Positions 38,366 through 46,812 of a stretch of DNA of 64,000 nt are shown one piece after another (position 1 is the first letter of the stretch; each line of letters starts with the position of its first letter). The position numbers were made by a program, and so were the translations under genes. Source of the DNA: Geomonas sp. RF6 (lineage in GTDB: Bacteria > Desulfobacterota > Desulfuromonadia > Geobacterales > Geobacteraceae); contig NZ_CP087999.1 of NCBI RefSeq assembly GCF_021044625.1, positions 3,555,001 through 3,619,000 on the forward strand. The letters are read 5' to 3'. A model generated the notes under the pieces. The model saw nothing but the letters and a program-made list of their open reading frames with translations, searched no databases and was not told where the DNA came from.

Positions 38366-38466
38366 CGCCTTCGGCAAGACTTTTCAGGATCACTCCCTCC
38401 AGATTCATCCTGATGAGGTGCCCGACAGGTTGCCGGCTACCCGCGGAGGGGTGATACCCGCAGCCG
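38366..38466 (-). pseudogene. Decayed fragment of an EAL-domain gene
   Basis: About 100 bp closely match the EAL region of the intact gene at 49538-51739 (its bases about 50013-50117). Read on the minus strand it encodes ITPPRVA-NLSG, then after a 2-bp deletion shifts frame to HLIRMNLEGV, compared with ITPPRVAVNLSGHHLIRMNLVGV in the intact protein. No further parts of the gene remain around it. Confidence 0.8.
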
Positions 38467-38495
38467 CGTCCAGCAGAGCTGAAGATGGGGCTTGA

Positions 38496-39311
38496 TCACT
38501 TCCACCGGTTGAGCATCAGAATGACGGGCAGGATGACTCGCGCCCCCTCTACTACGGCATTGCGGGGGCTGCCAGCTACCTTCACCTCTATGCCGGTACG
38601 CCCGGCAAGGTAATCCCTCACGCCGGGAATGAGCGCTCCGCCTCCGGTGAGGCAGATGCCGCTCTCTATCACTTCACACCCCACATGGTCCGGCAGGCTC
38701 CTCAGAAAAAGATCTACTGTGTCGGCGATCTCTGCCAGAACGGGGAACTCTGCGACGGCAACGGCTGCAGCGTCCGAATCGCAGCCCGCAACGGCGACGC
38801 CGCTGGAGCGGCCGGAACACCGTGATTGACGCGCGCGCATGCGGGCGCACCCGATCCTTACCGCAGCGGTGGCATATACCTTACTGGCACGTATCACCGC
38901 GCAGTCGGTGACTCCTTCACCGATGTCGATTACCATCTGCGCATAGGGGGAGGAAACGTCGACGCCTGCTCCGATGGCGGCGGCAAGCGGCTCGGGAATT
39001 ACCGATACCGAGGCGGCTCCGGCTCCCATTATCGACTCCGTCAGCAACTGCCGTTCCTCACTGCTCGCGTCGCTCGGCGCACAGGCAAGCACCCACGGCT
39101 TTATCACGCCGAAAGAACGTGCCTTTTCCAATAGAGGCTTCAGTATTTGTGACATTGCCTCGGCGTTGACCACAACCCCCCCGCTCAGTGCCGGCTCCGA
39201 CCCGAGGCGCGAAGGCTTCTCGATGGCAGGGGACCCCCCTATGGCAATGCGTGTCGTTGCGGTGCCGACATCGAGCGCTACGTGCTGTCGCCACTGTTCC
39301 GAGTGCAGCAT
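38496..39311 (-). CDS. Minimal MreB-like actin-fold ATPase
   Basis: 271 residues; MreB is ~340. The actin-superfamily nucleotide motifs are all present: phosphate-1 (VALDVGTATTRIAI), phosphate-2 (VIDIGEGVTDCAVI) preceded by the MreB-like PEPLAAAIGAGVDV, and the adenosine motif (CLTGGGALIPGVRDYL). The N-terminal membrane-binding helix is missing. About 60 residues of subdomain II between AVRIGC and PVLAEIAD are missing too, replaced by a short Ser/Ala/Cys-rich linker. The start has a clear GGAGG. It lies 74 bp after the sigma-54 activator gene in the same direction. Filament formation cannot be assumed; a regulatory ATPase or a decaying copy are alternatives. Confidence 0.8.
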   Translation of the reverse strand: MLHSEQWRQHVALDVGTATTRIAIGGSPAIEKPSRLGSEPALSGGVVVNAEAMSQILKPLLEKARSFGVIKPWVLACAPSDASSEERQLLTESIMGAGAASVSVIPEPLAAAIGAGVDVSSPYAQMVIDIGEGVTDCAVIRASKVYATAAVRIGCARMRARQSRCSGRSSGVAVAGCDSDAAAVAVAEFPVLAEIADTVDLFLRSLPDHVGCEVIESGICLTGGGALIPGVRDYLAGRTGIEVKVAGSPRNAVVEGARVILPVILMLNRWK

Positions 39312-39385
39312 ATATATCTATCCTCCCTGGAGCTCATCCGTCGGCTGCAAAGGTGGTGCGGTCACTCACCCGGCCTCGCCAGACT

Positions 39386-42196
39386 TCATATGCGCACCGT
39401 CTTGTAGAGAAAATTCTTGAACTTGAAGAACTTCCGGCGCTCTGCGGGATCTCCCTCTATGTCCCCCGTCGTCGCTTTCAGGTGCCTGGCAATCTGCGGC
39501 ATAGTGCGCCCGGCTTCCAACCGGGACCTTTCGATTACCAGCCCGACCACGTCCCGCGAGATCCGGTTTTTCGAGTACGGCTCATACACCGCCTCCCAGA
39601 AATCCATTCCCGACCTGATCTGCGCCACGATGTCATCGGCCACCCGGTTTTGCAGCCGGGTATGCGAGTTTTCCTGCTGCTCGTTTGCTGCCTGCCCGAT
39701 TGCGCGGCGGATGTCCTCCTCGGTGATCACCTCTCCCGAGCGGAAGAAAAGAGCTCGCAGCAGGATACTGCGCAGCTCGCGGACGTTTCCCTCGTACCAG
39801 TGGTTCACCAGGGCACCCTTGGCACCTTCGCTCAGCACCGGCGTCTCCTGCTCCGGATCGTCTTTTCCGCGGTAGGTGCGGTGCAGCTTGCCGAGAAAGT
39901 GTACGGCGAGGTCGGGGATGTCCTCCTTGCGCTCGCTCAGTGGCGGTATCGTCACCGATAGCTCGGAAAGTCTCTGATAGAGGTCCTCCCGGAATCGCCC
40001 GGCCTTGATCTCTTCCTGCAGGTTCTTGTTCGTTGCCGCCACCAGCAGCACCCGGCCGTAACGCTCCGCGCTCTCCCCGAGCCGTATGAAGCCGCCGTTG
40101 TCGAGAAAGCGCAGCAACTGGACCTGTGTCTTCGGATCGGCATCGCCGATCTCGTCCAGAAAGACGACTCCCCCCTGCGCTTCCTCGAGAATACCCCTGC
40201 GGTCGCTGTAGGCCCCCGTGAACGCCCCCTTCTTGTGGCCGAAGAGTTCCGAGTAGGTAAGCTCCCCGCTGTAGGCGGCGATGTTCATCTTTCGGACCGG
40301 AAGCTCGACGCCGGCATTCACCCGCTCACGGTACATCTCCGTAAGCTTGTTGTAGAGGTTGTTGAAAAAGAACTCCTTCCCCGACCCGGTCGGCCCGAGG
40401 ACGAGGACGGAGGGGAGGCCGATAGTCGCCTCCTGCCAGGCGGCGGTTCTCCAGAAGAGGATCCGGTTCAGAAGAGGGGCGGAAACGGTGTTGATGAAAT
40501 CGACCACCTCCTGCGCCTTCCTGCTGTTGCCGATGATGTTCCCCAGACGATAGGAGGAGACGGTCGGGTCCTTGTAGGCGACGTCACTGGTCAGGCGCGC
40601 GACCTGGCTTTGCAGGGTCTCGATCTGCTGAATGTCCGCAATATGGCGGGAAGTGAGGCTCTCGATGATCTGCAGGATGCGTTTGTGCTCCTCGGAAAAA
40701 TATCCTTCTCGCAGCGAATTCAGGCAGATTACCCCGAGCACCATGTCGTCGCAGATGATGGGAACCGCGATCTCGCTCCTGATGAGTTCGCTGGTGGTGT
40801 AGTGGAAGCCCTCTCCCGTGATCTCCGCCTTTATGTCCGAGATGATCTTCGGATCCTTTGACCAGGCGACGTATCCGGTCAGACTCCTCTGCGCAACCGG
40901 GAGCTCATGCCCCCCGACGCGGAACGCGGGGATCTTTTTCTTCACCCACTCCTTGTTCTTCGCCCCGACGATCGTCCCGTTCTCCTCTTCAACCACCAGC
41001 CACTTCTCTCCGTCCCGCTCCTGCACCATGGCGATGCTCCCGGTGTCGGCGCCGATCAGCTTCGTTGCCTTGGAGAGCACCTTCTCGAGGAAGGTCGGGA
41101 GATTGGACTTTCGCTCCCTGAGAAGATCGGTGATCTCGGCGAAGACCCGAACTTCCAGGTGCTCGTCGCCGATCTCGCGAATGACGCGCTCCACCATCTC
41201 CGCGTGAGTCTGGAGGATACCGGCCTCGAACTCGGTAAAGCTGCTGTTCTCCCTGGAGTAGTAATTGACCAGGCAGATGACCTTCCTGGTGTCCGGGTCG
41301 TAGCGGGGGACCATGTACAGCGAGCGGAGAAACATCTTCTCCGTGAGCGCCCGTTTCTGCAGCACCTGCTGGGTGAGGTTGGGGATGAAAACCGGCTCCA
41401 GCAGGGTGTCGTTATTGATGTAGCCGTCGTCCCCGATGTACTGGGAGACAAGGGACCTCCCCCTCCCCAGCTTGATCGCCCCGAGGTCGTCGTAGAGGGC
41501 CTTCAGCCGGGGGTCGGCGGAGTAGCTGGCAAGGATCTCCATCCGTTTCCTGCCATGACTTCCGATGGTGGGAACGAGCACGGAGGCAAGGGAAAGACGA
41601 TCGATGAGCCGCACCGCCGACTTCACCATGAACGCGGCAGCCTCCCTTTTCTTGTACTCCTCCACACGGCGGGTCAAAAGGATCTGCTGATTGTACTTCC
41701 GTGCCTCATCTACCTTGTCGGCGATGGAAACGAGGAAACGAAGGAGCGCCTCGGAATTGGGGTCGGTCGCAAAAGCGCCCGGGGCTTCCTCGTCGAGGCA
41801 GACCACACCGATCGACCTCCCCCTGTTGACGAGTGGGTATTGGCAGGTCGAGCCGATGGCGCAGTTCCGGTCCAGCCGCATGTCCAGTGAAAGCCCGGAG
41901 CTCGCCGTATCGGAGACCATCCGCGGCGCCTGCGTGGCAAAGACCGTGGAGACGAGTGAGCTCCTGGAGACGATCGGGAAGGTTGTTCCCATGATCTCTT
42001 CCCCATGCGGACCGGCGACATAGCAGCAGGAGAGCGCGCCCCCCGTGACGTCCTCGAGGTAGATCCTGATTCTGCCGCGACCGGAAATTGCCTGAATACC
42101 TTCGGCGGCGGTGAAGACGATCTCTTCCAGGTTTTCCTTGCCAAACCTCGCGATCTTTTTCTGAAGCTGGTGCAGCGTCGCCTCGGTCGTGGTCAT
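39386..42196 (-). CDS. Multi-GAF sigma-54-dependent transcriptional activator
   Basis: 936 residues. GAF-like sensor regions at about 15-180 and 415-570, with a third, weaker one between. The AAA+ core has Walker A GPTGSGKE near 600, the sigma-54-contacting GAFTGA loop near 657, and Walker B VVFLDEIGD near 680. The sensor/arginine region is FREDLYQRLSELSVTIPPLSERKEDIP. The C-terminus (MPQIARHLKATTGDIEG, ending FKNFLYKTVRI) is an atypical HTH rather than a textbook Fis domain. No receiver domain, so ligand control by GAF is likely. ATG 42196 overlaps the upstream gene's stop (ATGA). Target promoters are unknown; autoregulation of this operon is one possibility. Confidence 0.92.
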   Translation of the reverse strand: MTTTEATLHQLQKKIARFGKENLEEIVFTAAEGIQAISGRGRIRIYLEDVTGGALSCCYVAGPHGEEIMGTTFPIVSRSSLVSTVFATQAPRMVSDTASSGLSLDMRLDRNCAIGSTCQYPLVNRGRSIGVVCLDEEAPGAFATDPNSEALLRFLVSIADKVDEARKYNQQILLTRRVEEYKKREAAAFMVKSAVRLIDRLSLASVLVPTIGSHGRKRMEILASYSADPRLKALYDDLGAIKLGRGRSLVSQYIGDDGYINNDTLLEPVFIPNLTQQVLQKRALTEKMFLRSLYMVPRYDPDTRKVICLVNYYSRENSSFTEFEAGILQTHAEMVERVIREIGDEHLEVRVFAEITDLLRERKSNLPTFLEKVLSKATKLIGADTGSIAMVQERDGEKWLVVEEENGTIVGAKNKEWVKKKIPAFRVGGHELPVAQRSLTGYVAWSKDPKIISDIKAEITGEGFHYTTSELIRSEIAVPIICDDMVLGVICLNSLREGYFSEEHKRILQIIESLTSRHIADIQQIETLQSQVARLTSDVAYKDPTVSSYRLGNIIGNSRKAQEVVDFINTVSAPLLNRILFWRTAAWQEATIGLPSVLVLGPTGSGKEFFFNNLYNKLTEMYRERVNAGVELPVRKMNIAAYSGELTYSELFGHKKGAFTGAYSDRRGILEEAQGGVVFLDEIGDADPKTQVQLLRFLDNGGFIRLGESAERYGRVLLVAATNKNLQEEIKAGRFREDLYQRLSELSVTIPPLSERKEDIPDLAVHFLGKLHRTYRGKDDPEQETPVLSEGAKGALVNHWYEGNVRELRSILLRALFFRSGEVITEEDIRRAIGQAANEQQENSHTRLQNRVADDIVAQIRSGMDFWEAVYEPYSKNRISRDVVGLVIERSRLEAGRTMPQIARHLKATTGDIEGDPAERRKFFKFKNFLYKTVRI

Positions 42197-42579
42197 ACAG
42201 ATCCTCTGTCCCGCTCCGCGGCGTGCACGAAAGCGACCCGCAGGGGTGCCTCGTGCACCTTCCTCGCAGCGACAAGGGTGAAGTTCACCTGAGACAGGTG
42301 CTGGACCAGATGGAGAGGCTCGCCGGTCACCGAATACCCCTGGAAGACGACGAGGTTCGCCGGAGCAAACCTGACCTCTGCTGCGTGGAGTTCCCCCTGT
42401 GCCCCGCATGGCGCGACACGGATTGCCACCTCATGTTCCTGATCGAGAGAAGCCTGAAAGTTCTCGATCGATGACTGCAGTGCACGGCGGACCTGCCCCG
42501 CTTCGTACAGTGCGGTGTTCAACTGGCCGAAGCGGTGGCTTTCCGGGGTGAGGGGAGTTGAAGCATGGTACTCAGTCAT
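42193..42579 (-). CDS. Small protein of unknown function (possibly DUF6173-like)
   Basis: 128 residues. The pattern FGQLNTALYEAGQVRRALQSSIENF, then FAPANLVVFQGYSVTGEPLHLVQHLSQVNFTLVAAR, reminds me of DUF6173 proteins, which end in an L(I/V)QH-x-SQ-x-NF motif. I am not certain of the match. No signal peptide or membrane segment. First gene of a minus-strand operon: its stop overlaps the start of the sigma-54 activator by 4 bp. It may be a partner or sensor subunit of that regulator (inference). The start at 42579 is chosen over the longer reading at 42603. Confidence 0.65.
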   Translation of the reverse strand: MTEYHASTPLTPESHRFGQLNTALYEAGQVRRALQSSIENFQASLDQEHEVAIRVAPCGAQGELHAAEVRFAPANLVVFQGYSVTGEPLHLVQHLSQVNFTLVAARKVHEAPLRVAFVHAAERDRGSV

Positions 42580-42974
42580 CGATGACCCTCCTACATAGTT
42601 CACGAGATTGCCGGCTAAGTGGATTGTGGCTCAGCGCTGTGTACCGTGTCAACATGGTGAACGTGAAAGAAGTCTCAGTTTGCCCCTCCTGCGACGCTTC
42701 ATTTGAAAAGCCTGCATTTTCGCGATCTTTGACGGGTGGTAAGGGGAGGGTGCGGGCACCACGACGTACCGCGTGGAGGGAGGTGTGTGCACAGCGTACA
42801 CAGTCTCTGAATAGCTTTCAAACTCAGAAAGTGGGTTCGGGTGGGCCTTTGAAAAAAAAATTTACCTATCCGGAAATTCTGGATATACCCGCTTCGCAAA
42901 TCCGAGGAGAAGCCCCCTCTGTGCGGTGCCTCCCCGGGAAGAGTGTGTTACCTCAATACTCGACGGAGTTGATC
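42580..42974. other. Divergent intergenic region upstream of nfnA
   Basis: No gene supported. Contains a GTGTGTGCACAGCGTACAC near-palindrome (about 42783-42802). An A9 tract, TTTACC and a GGAAATTCTGG stretch at about 42892 faintly recall family A repeats. Must hold the promoters of both neighbouring operons; I could not pin them down. Confidence 0.4.
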
Positions 42975-43826
42975 ATGCACAAGATCCTTTTGAAGGAGAT
43001 GCTGGCGGAGCGCACCTGGCACATGCGTCTTCACGCACCGCTGGTGGCGCGCAAGTGCGAGCCGGGACAGTTTCTCATGCTGCGCATCCGCGAAAACGGG
43101 GAGCGCATCCCCCTTACCATCGCCGACTGGGACAGAAACGCCGGCACCATCGACATCTACTTCCAGGAGCTGGGCGCCACGACGCACCTGCTGGCGACCC
43201 TTTCGGTTGGGGACTCCGTAAGGGACGTGGTCGGTCCGCTCGGAAATCCTTCCGAGATAGAAAAAGTGCCCGGCACCTTTGTCATGGTCGGAGGGGGATT
43301 CGGCATTGCGGCCGGATACCCTGTGGCGCGCGGGTTCAAGGAGGCCGGCAACCGCGTGGTTGCGGTGCTGGGCGCGAGGACGAAGGATCTTCTCATCTGT
43401 GAAGAGATGCTGAAAGCGGTATGCGACGAGGTACTGGTGGCCACCAACGACGGCAGCTACGGAACACAGGGGGTCGTCTCCGATGTGCTGCGCACCCTTC
43501 TGGAGCGCGGGGAGGATATCAGCCTCGTTTTCCCAGTGGGGCCCCCGATCATGATGAAGATCATCTCGGGGATGACGCGCCCGCTGGGCATAAAGACGGT
43601 CGTTTCCCTCAACTCCGTCATGGTGGACGGCACCGGCATGTGCGGCTCCTGCAGGGTGACGGTCGGGGGAAAGACCCGGTTCGTCTGCTCGGAGGGGATC
43701 GACTTCGACGGCCACGAGGTGGATTGGGACGAGATGATGTCCCGCCAGAAGATGTACGGGACGCAGGAGTCGGAGGCCCTCAGCAATTATCACCACAACG
43801 GGGCGTGCATGGGAGGGAGTCTATGA
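42975..43826 (+). CDS. NfnA-like ferredoxin:NADP oxidoreductase alpha subunit
   Basis: 283 residues: FAD domain of the ferredoxin-reductase fold (ERIPLTIADWDRNAGTID), NAD(P) domain (FVMVGGGFGIAAGYPVARGF), and a C-terminal [2Fe-2S] site (GMCGSCRVTVGGKTRFVC). The layout matches NfnA/SudB and dihydroorotate-dehydrogenase electron-transfer subunits. The immediate downstream GltA-like gene (4-bp overlap) makes an NfnAB-type complex the best reading: reversible, bifurcating electron transfer between NADH, ferredoxin and NADPH. Start at 42975 has GGAG upstream; the open frame extends further 5' without family support. Confidence 0.85.
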   Translation: MHKILLKEMLAERTWHMRLHAPLVARKCEPGQFLMLRIRENGERIPLTIADWDRNAGTIDIYFQELGATTHLLATLSVGDSVRDVVGPLGNPSEIEKVPGTFVMVGGGFGIAAGYPVARGFKEAGNRVVAVLGARTKDLLICEEMLKAVCDEVLVATNDGSYGTQGVVSDVLRTLLERGEDISLVFPVGPPIMMKIISGMTRPLGIKTVVSLNSVMVDGTGMCGSCRVTVGGKTRFVCSEGIDFDGHEVDWDEMMSRQKMYGTQESEALSNYHHNGACMGGSL

Positions 43827-45250
43827 GAGAGCTCACCGTCGCCGAACGCTGTGCCATCCCGAGGCACTCGATGCCCCACCAGGACCCCCGTGAGCGGGTC
43901 GGCAACTTCGACGAAGTGGCACTCGGGTGGGACGCTGAAACCGCGGTAAAAGAGGCGCAGCGCTGCCTTCTGTGCCGGAAGCCGCAGTGCGTCGCGAGCT
44001 GCCCGGCGGAAATAGACATTCCCGGCTTCATCGCCGAAACGGCGCGTGGGAACTTCCGCGAGGCCTCAACGATTCTGAGGGAGAGCTCCGCCCTCCCCGC
44101 GGTCTGCGGGCGCGTCTGCCCCCAGGAAACGCAGTGCGAGCAGCTCTGCGTGCTGGGGAAAAAACACGAGCCCGTGGCGATAGGGCGCCTGGAGCGCTTC
44201 GTCAGCGACTACGCTCTGCGCTCGGATGTCCCGCTTCCGGCCCTCCCCCCCTCCACCGGTAAAAAGGTCGCCGTGGTGGGCGCGGGCCCCGCAGGCATTA
44301 CCGTCGCGGGCGATCTCGTAAAGCTCGGGCACGAGGTTACCCTCTTCGAGGCGCTGCACATGCCGGGGGGAGTCCTCGTGTACGGCATCCCGGAATTCCG
44401 GCTCCCGAAGGAGATCGTGCGGCAGGAAGTCGATCTGATCCGCAGTCTCGGGGTGAGACTCGTGACCAACTTCGTGGTCGGGCGCACCGCGACGGTGGAC
44501 GAGCTCCTCGAGGAACACGATGCCGTCTTTCTCGGGAACGGGGCCGGAGCCCCGTCCTTTCTCGGCATTCCCGGGGAGAACCTGAACGGGGTCTACTCCG
44601 CCAGCGAGTACCTGACACGGTGCAACCTCATGAGGGCGAACGACTTCCCGCGCAATGCCACACCGGTGGCCGGCGGGAGAAAGGTGGTTGTCCTCGGGGG
44701 AGGCAACGTCGCCATGGACGCCGTGAGGGTGGCCCTGCGGCTGGGGGCGGACGAGGCGTCGATACTGTACCGCAGAAGCCGCAACGAGCTCCCCGCCCGT
44801 CTCGAGGAGATCGAGAACGCCGAGGAGGAGGGGGTAAAGTTCTCTTTCCTGGCGAACCCGGTCCGCATCGTCGGCGGTGAGCACAACTGTGTCACCGGCG
44901 TGGAGTGCGTGCGCATGGAGCTGGGAGAGCCTGATTCCTCCGGTCGCCGCCGCCCCATACCGGTAGCAGGGTCCGAGTTCGTCATCGAGGCGGACACCGT
45001 TGTCGTGGCGATCGGGCAGAACGCGAACCCTATCGTGGCCTCCACTGCTACCGGCGTGGAGACCGACAGGCGCGGCTACTTCAAGGCCGACGCGGAAGGA
45101 AGAACAACAAAACCCGGCGTCTTTGCCGGGGGGGACATAGTTACCGGAGCCGCAACGGTGATCCTTGCCATAGGGGCGGGGAAAAAGGCGGCGCGGGCCA
45201 TGCACGAGTATCTTCTGGACTCGCGCTGGCCTGACTTTGCCGAAGCATGA
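43823..45250 (+). CDS. NfnB / glutamate synthase small-subunit-like NADPH oxidoreductase
   Basis: 475 residues. Two [4Fe-4S]-type Cys clusters at the N-terminus (CLLCRKPQCVASCPAEIDIPGF; CGRVCPQETQCEQLC), then the FAD motif VVGAGPAGITVAGDL, the NADPH motif VVVLGGGNVAMDAVRVAL and the C-terminal FAD site GVFAGGDIVTGAATVILA. It matches GltD/GltA-like proteins; paired with the NfnA-like gene it is most likely NfnB. No glutamate synthase large subunit is adjacent. gdhA follows 67 bp later, so NADPH made here could feed glutamate synthesis (inference). Confidence 0.88.
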   Translation: MRELTVAERCAIPRHSMPHQDPRERVGNFDEVALGWDAETAVKEAQRCLLCRKPQCVASCPAEIDIPGFIAETARGNFREASTILRESSALPAVCGRVCPQETQCEQLCVLGKKHEPVAIGRLERFVSDYALRSDVPLPALPPSTGKKVAVVGAGPAGITVAGDLVKLGHEVTLFEALHMPGGVLVYGIPEFRLPKEIVRQEVDLIRSLGVRLVTNFVVGRTATVDELLEEHDAVFLGNGAGAPSFLGIPGENLNGVYSASEYLTRCNLMRANDFPRNATPVAGGRKVVVLGGGNVAMDAVRVALRLGADEASILYRRSRNELPARLEEIENAEEEGVKFSFLANPVRIVGGEHNCVTGVECVRMELGEPDSSGRRRPIPVAGSEFVIEADTVVVAIGQNANPIVASTATGVETDRRGYFKADAEGRTTKPGVFAGGDIVTGAATVILAIGAGKKAARAMHEYLLDSRWPDFAEA

Positions 45251-45278
45251 GCCGGCTGGAACCAGCCAAGCCCAATAA

Positions 45279-46658
<1,380 letters not shown>

Positions 46659-46715
46659 CAGCACCAGCGGCGGTGATACGTCGCCGCCGGCGAAAGAACA
46701 TTCAGTGAATCAGAT

Positions 46716-46748
46716 GGAGGCGCCGACGTGAGGTCGGTGCCTCTTTTT
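46716..46748 (+). terminator. Terminator after gdhA
   Basis: GAGGCGCCGAC (46716-46726) pairs fully with GTCGGTGCCTC (46732-46742; one G-U), then TTTTTT. Confidence 0.92.
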
Positions 46749-46812
46749 TGCTTACCTTTGGGCGGCGAATCAGTATACTGCGGCTGAGAAGACTTGTTCA
46801 GAGAGGGAGCGT

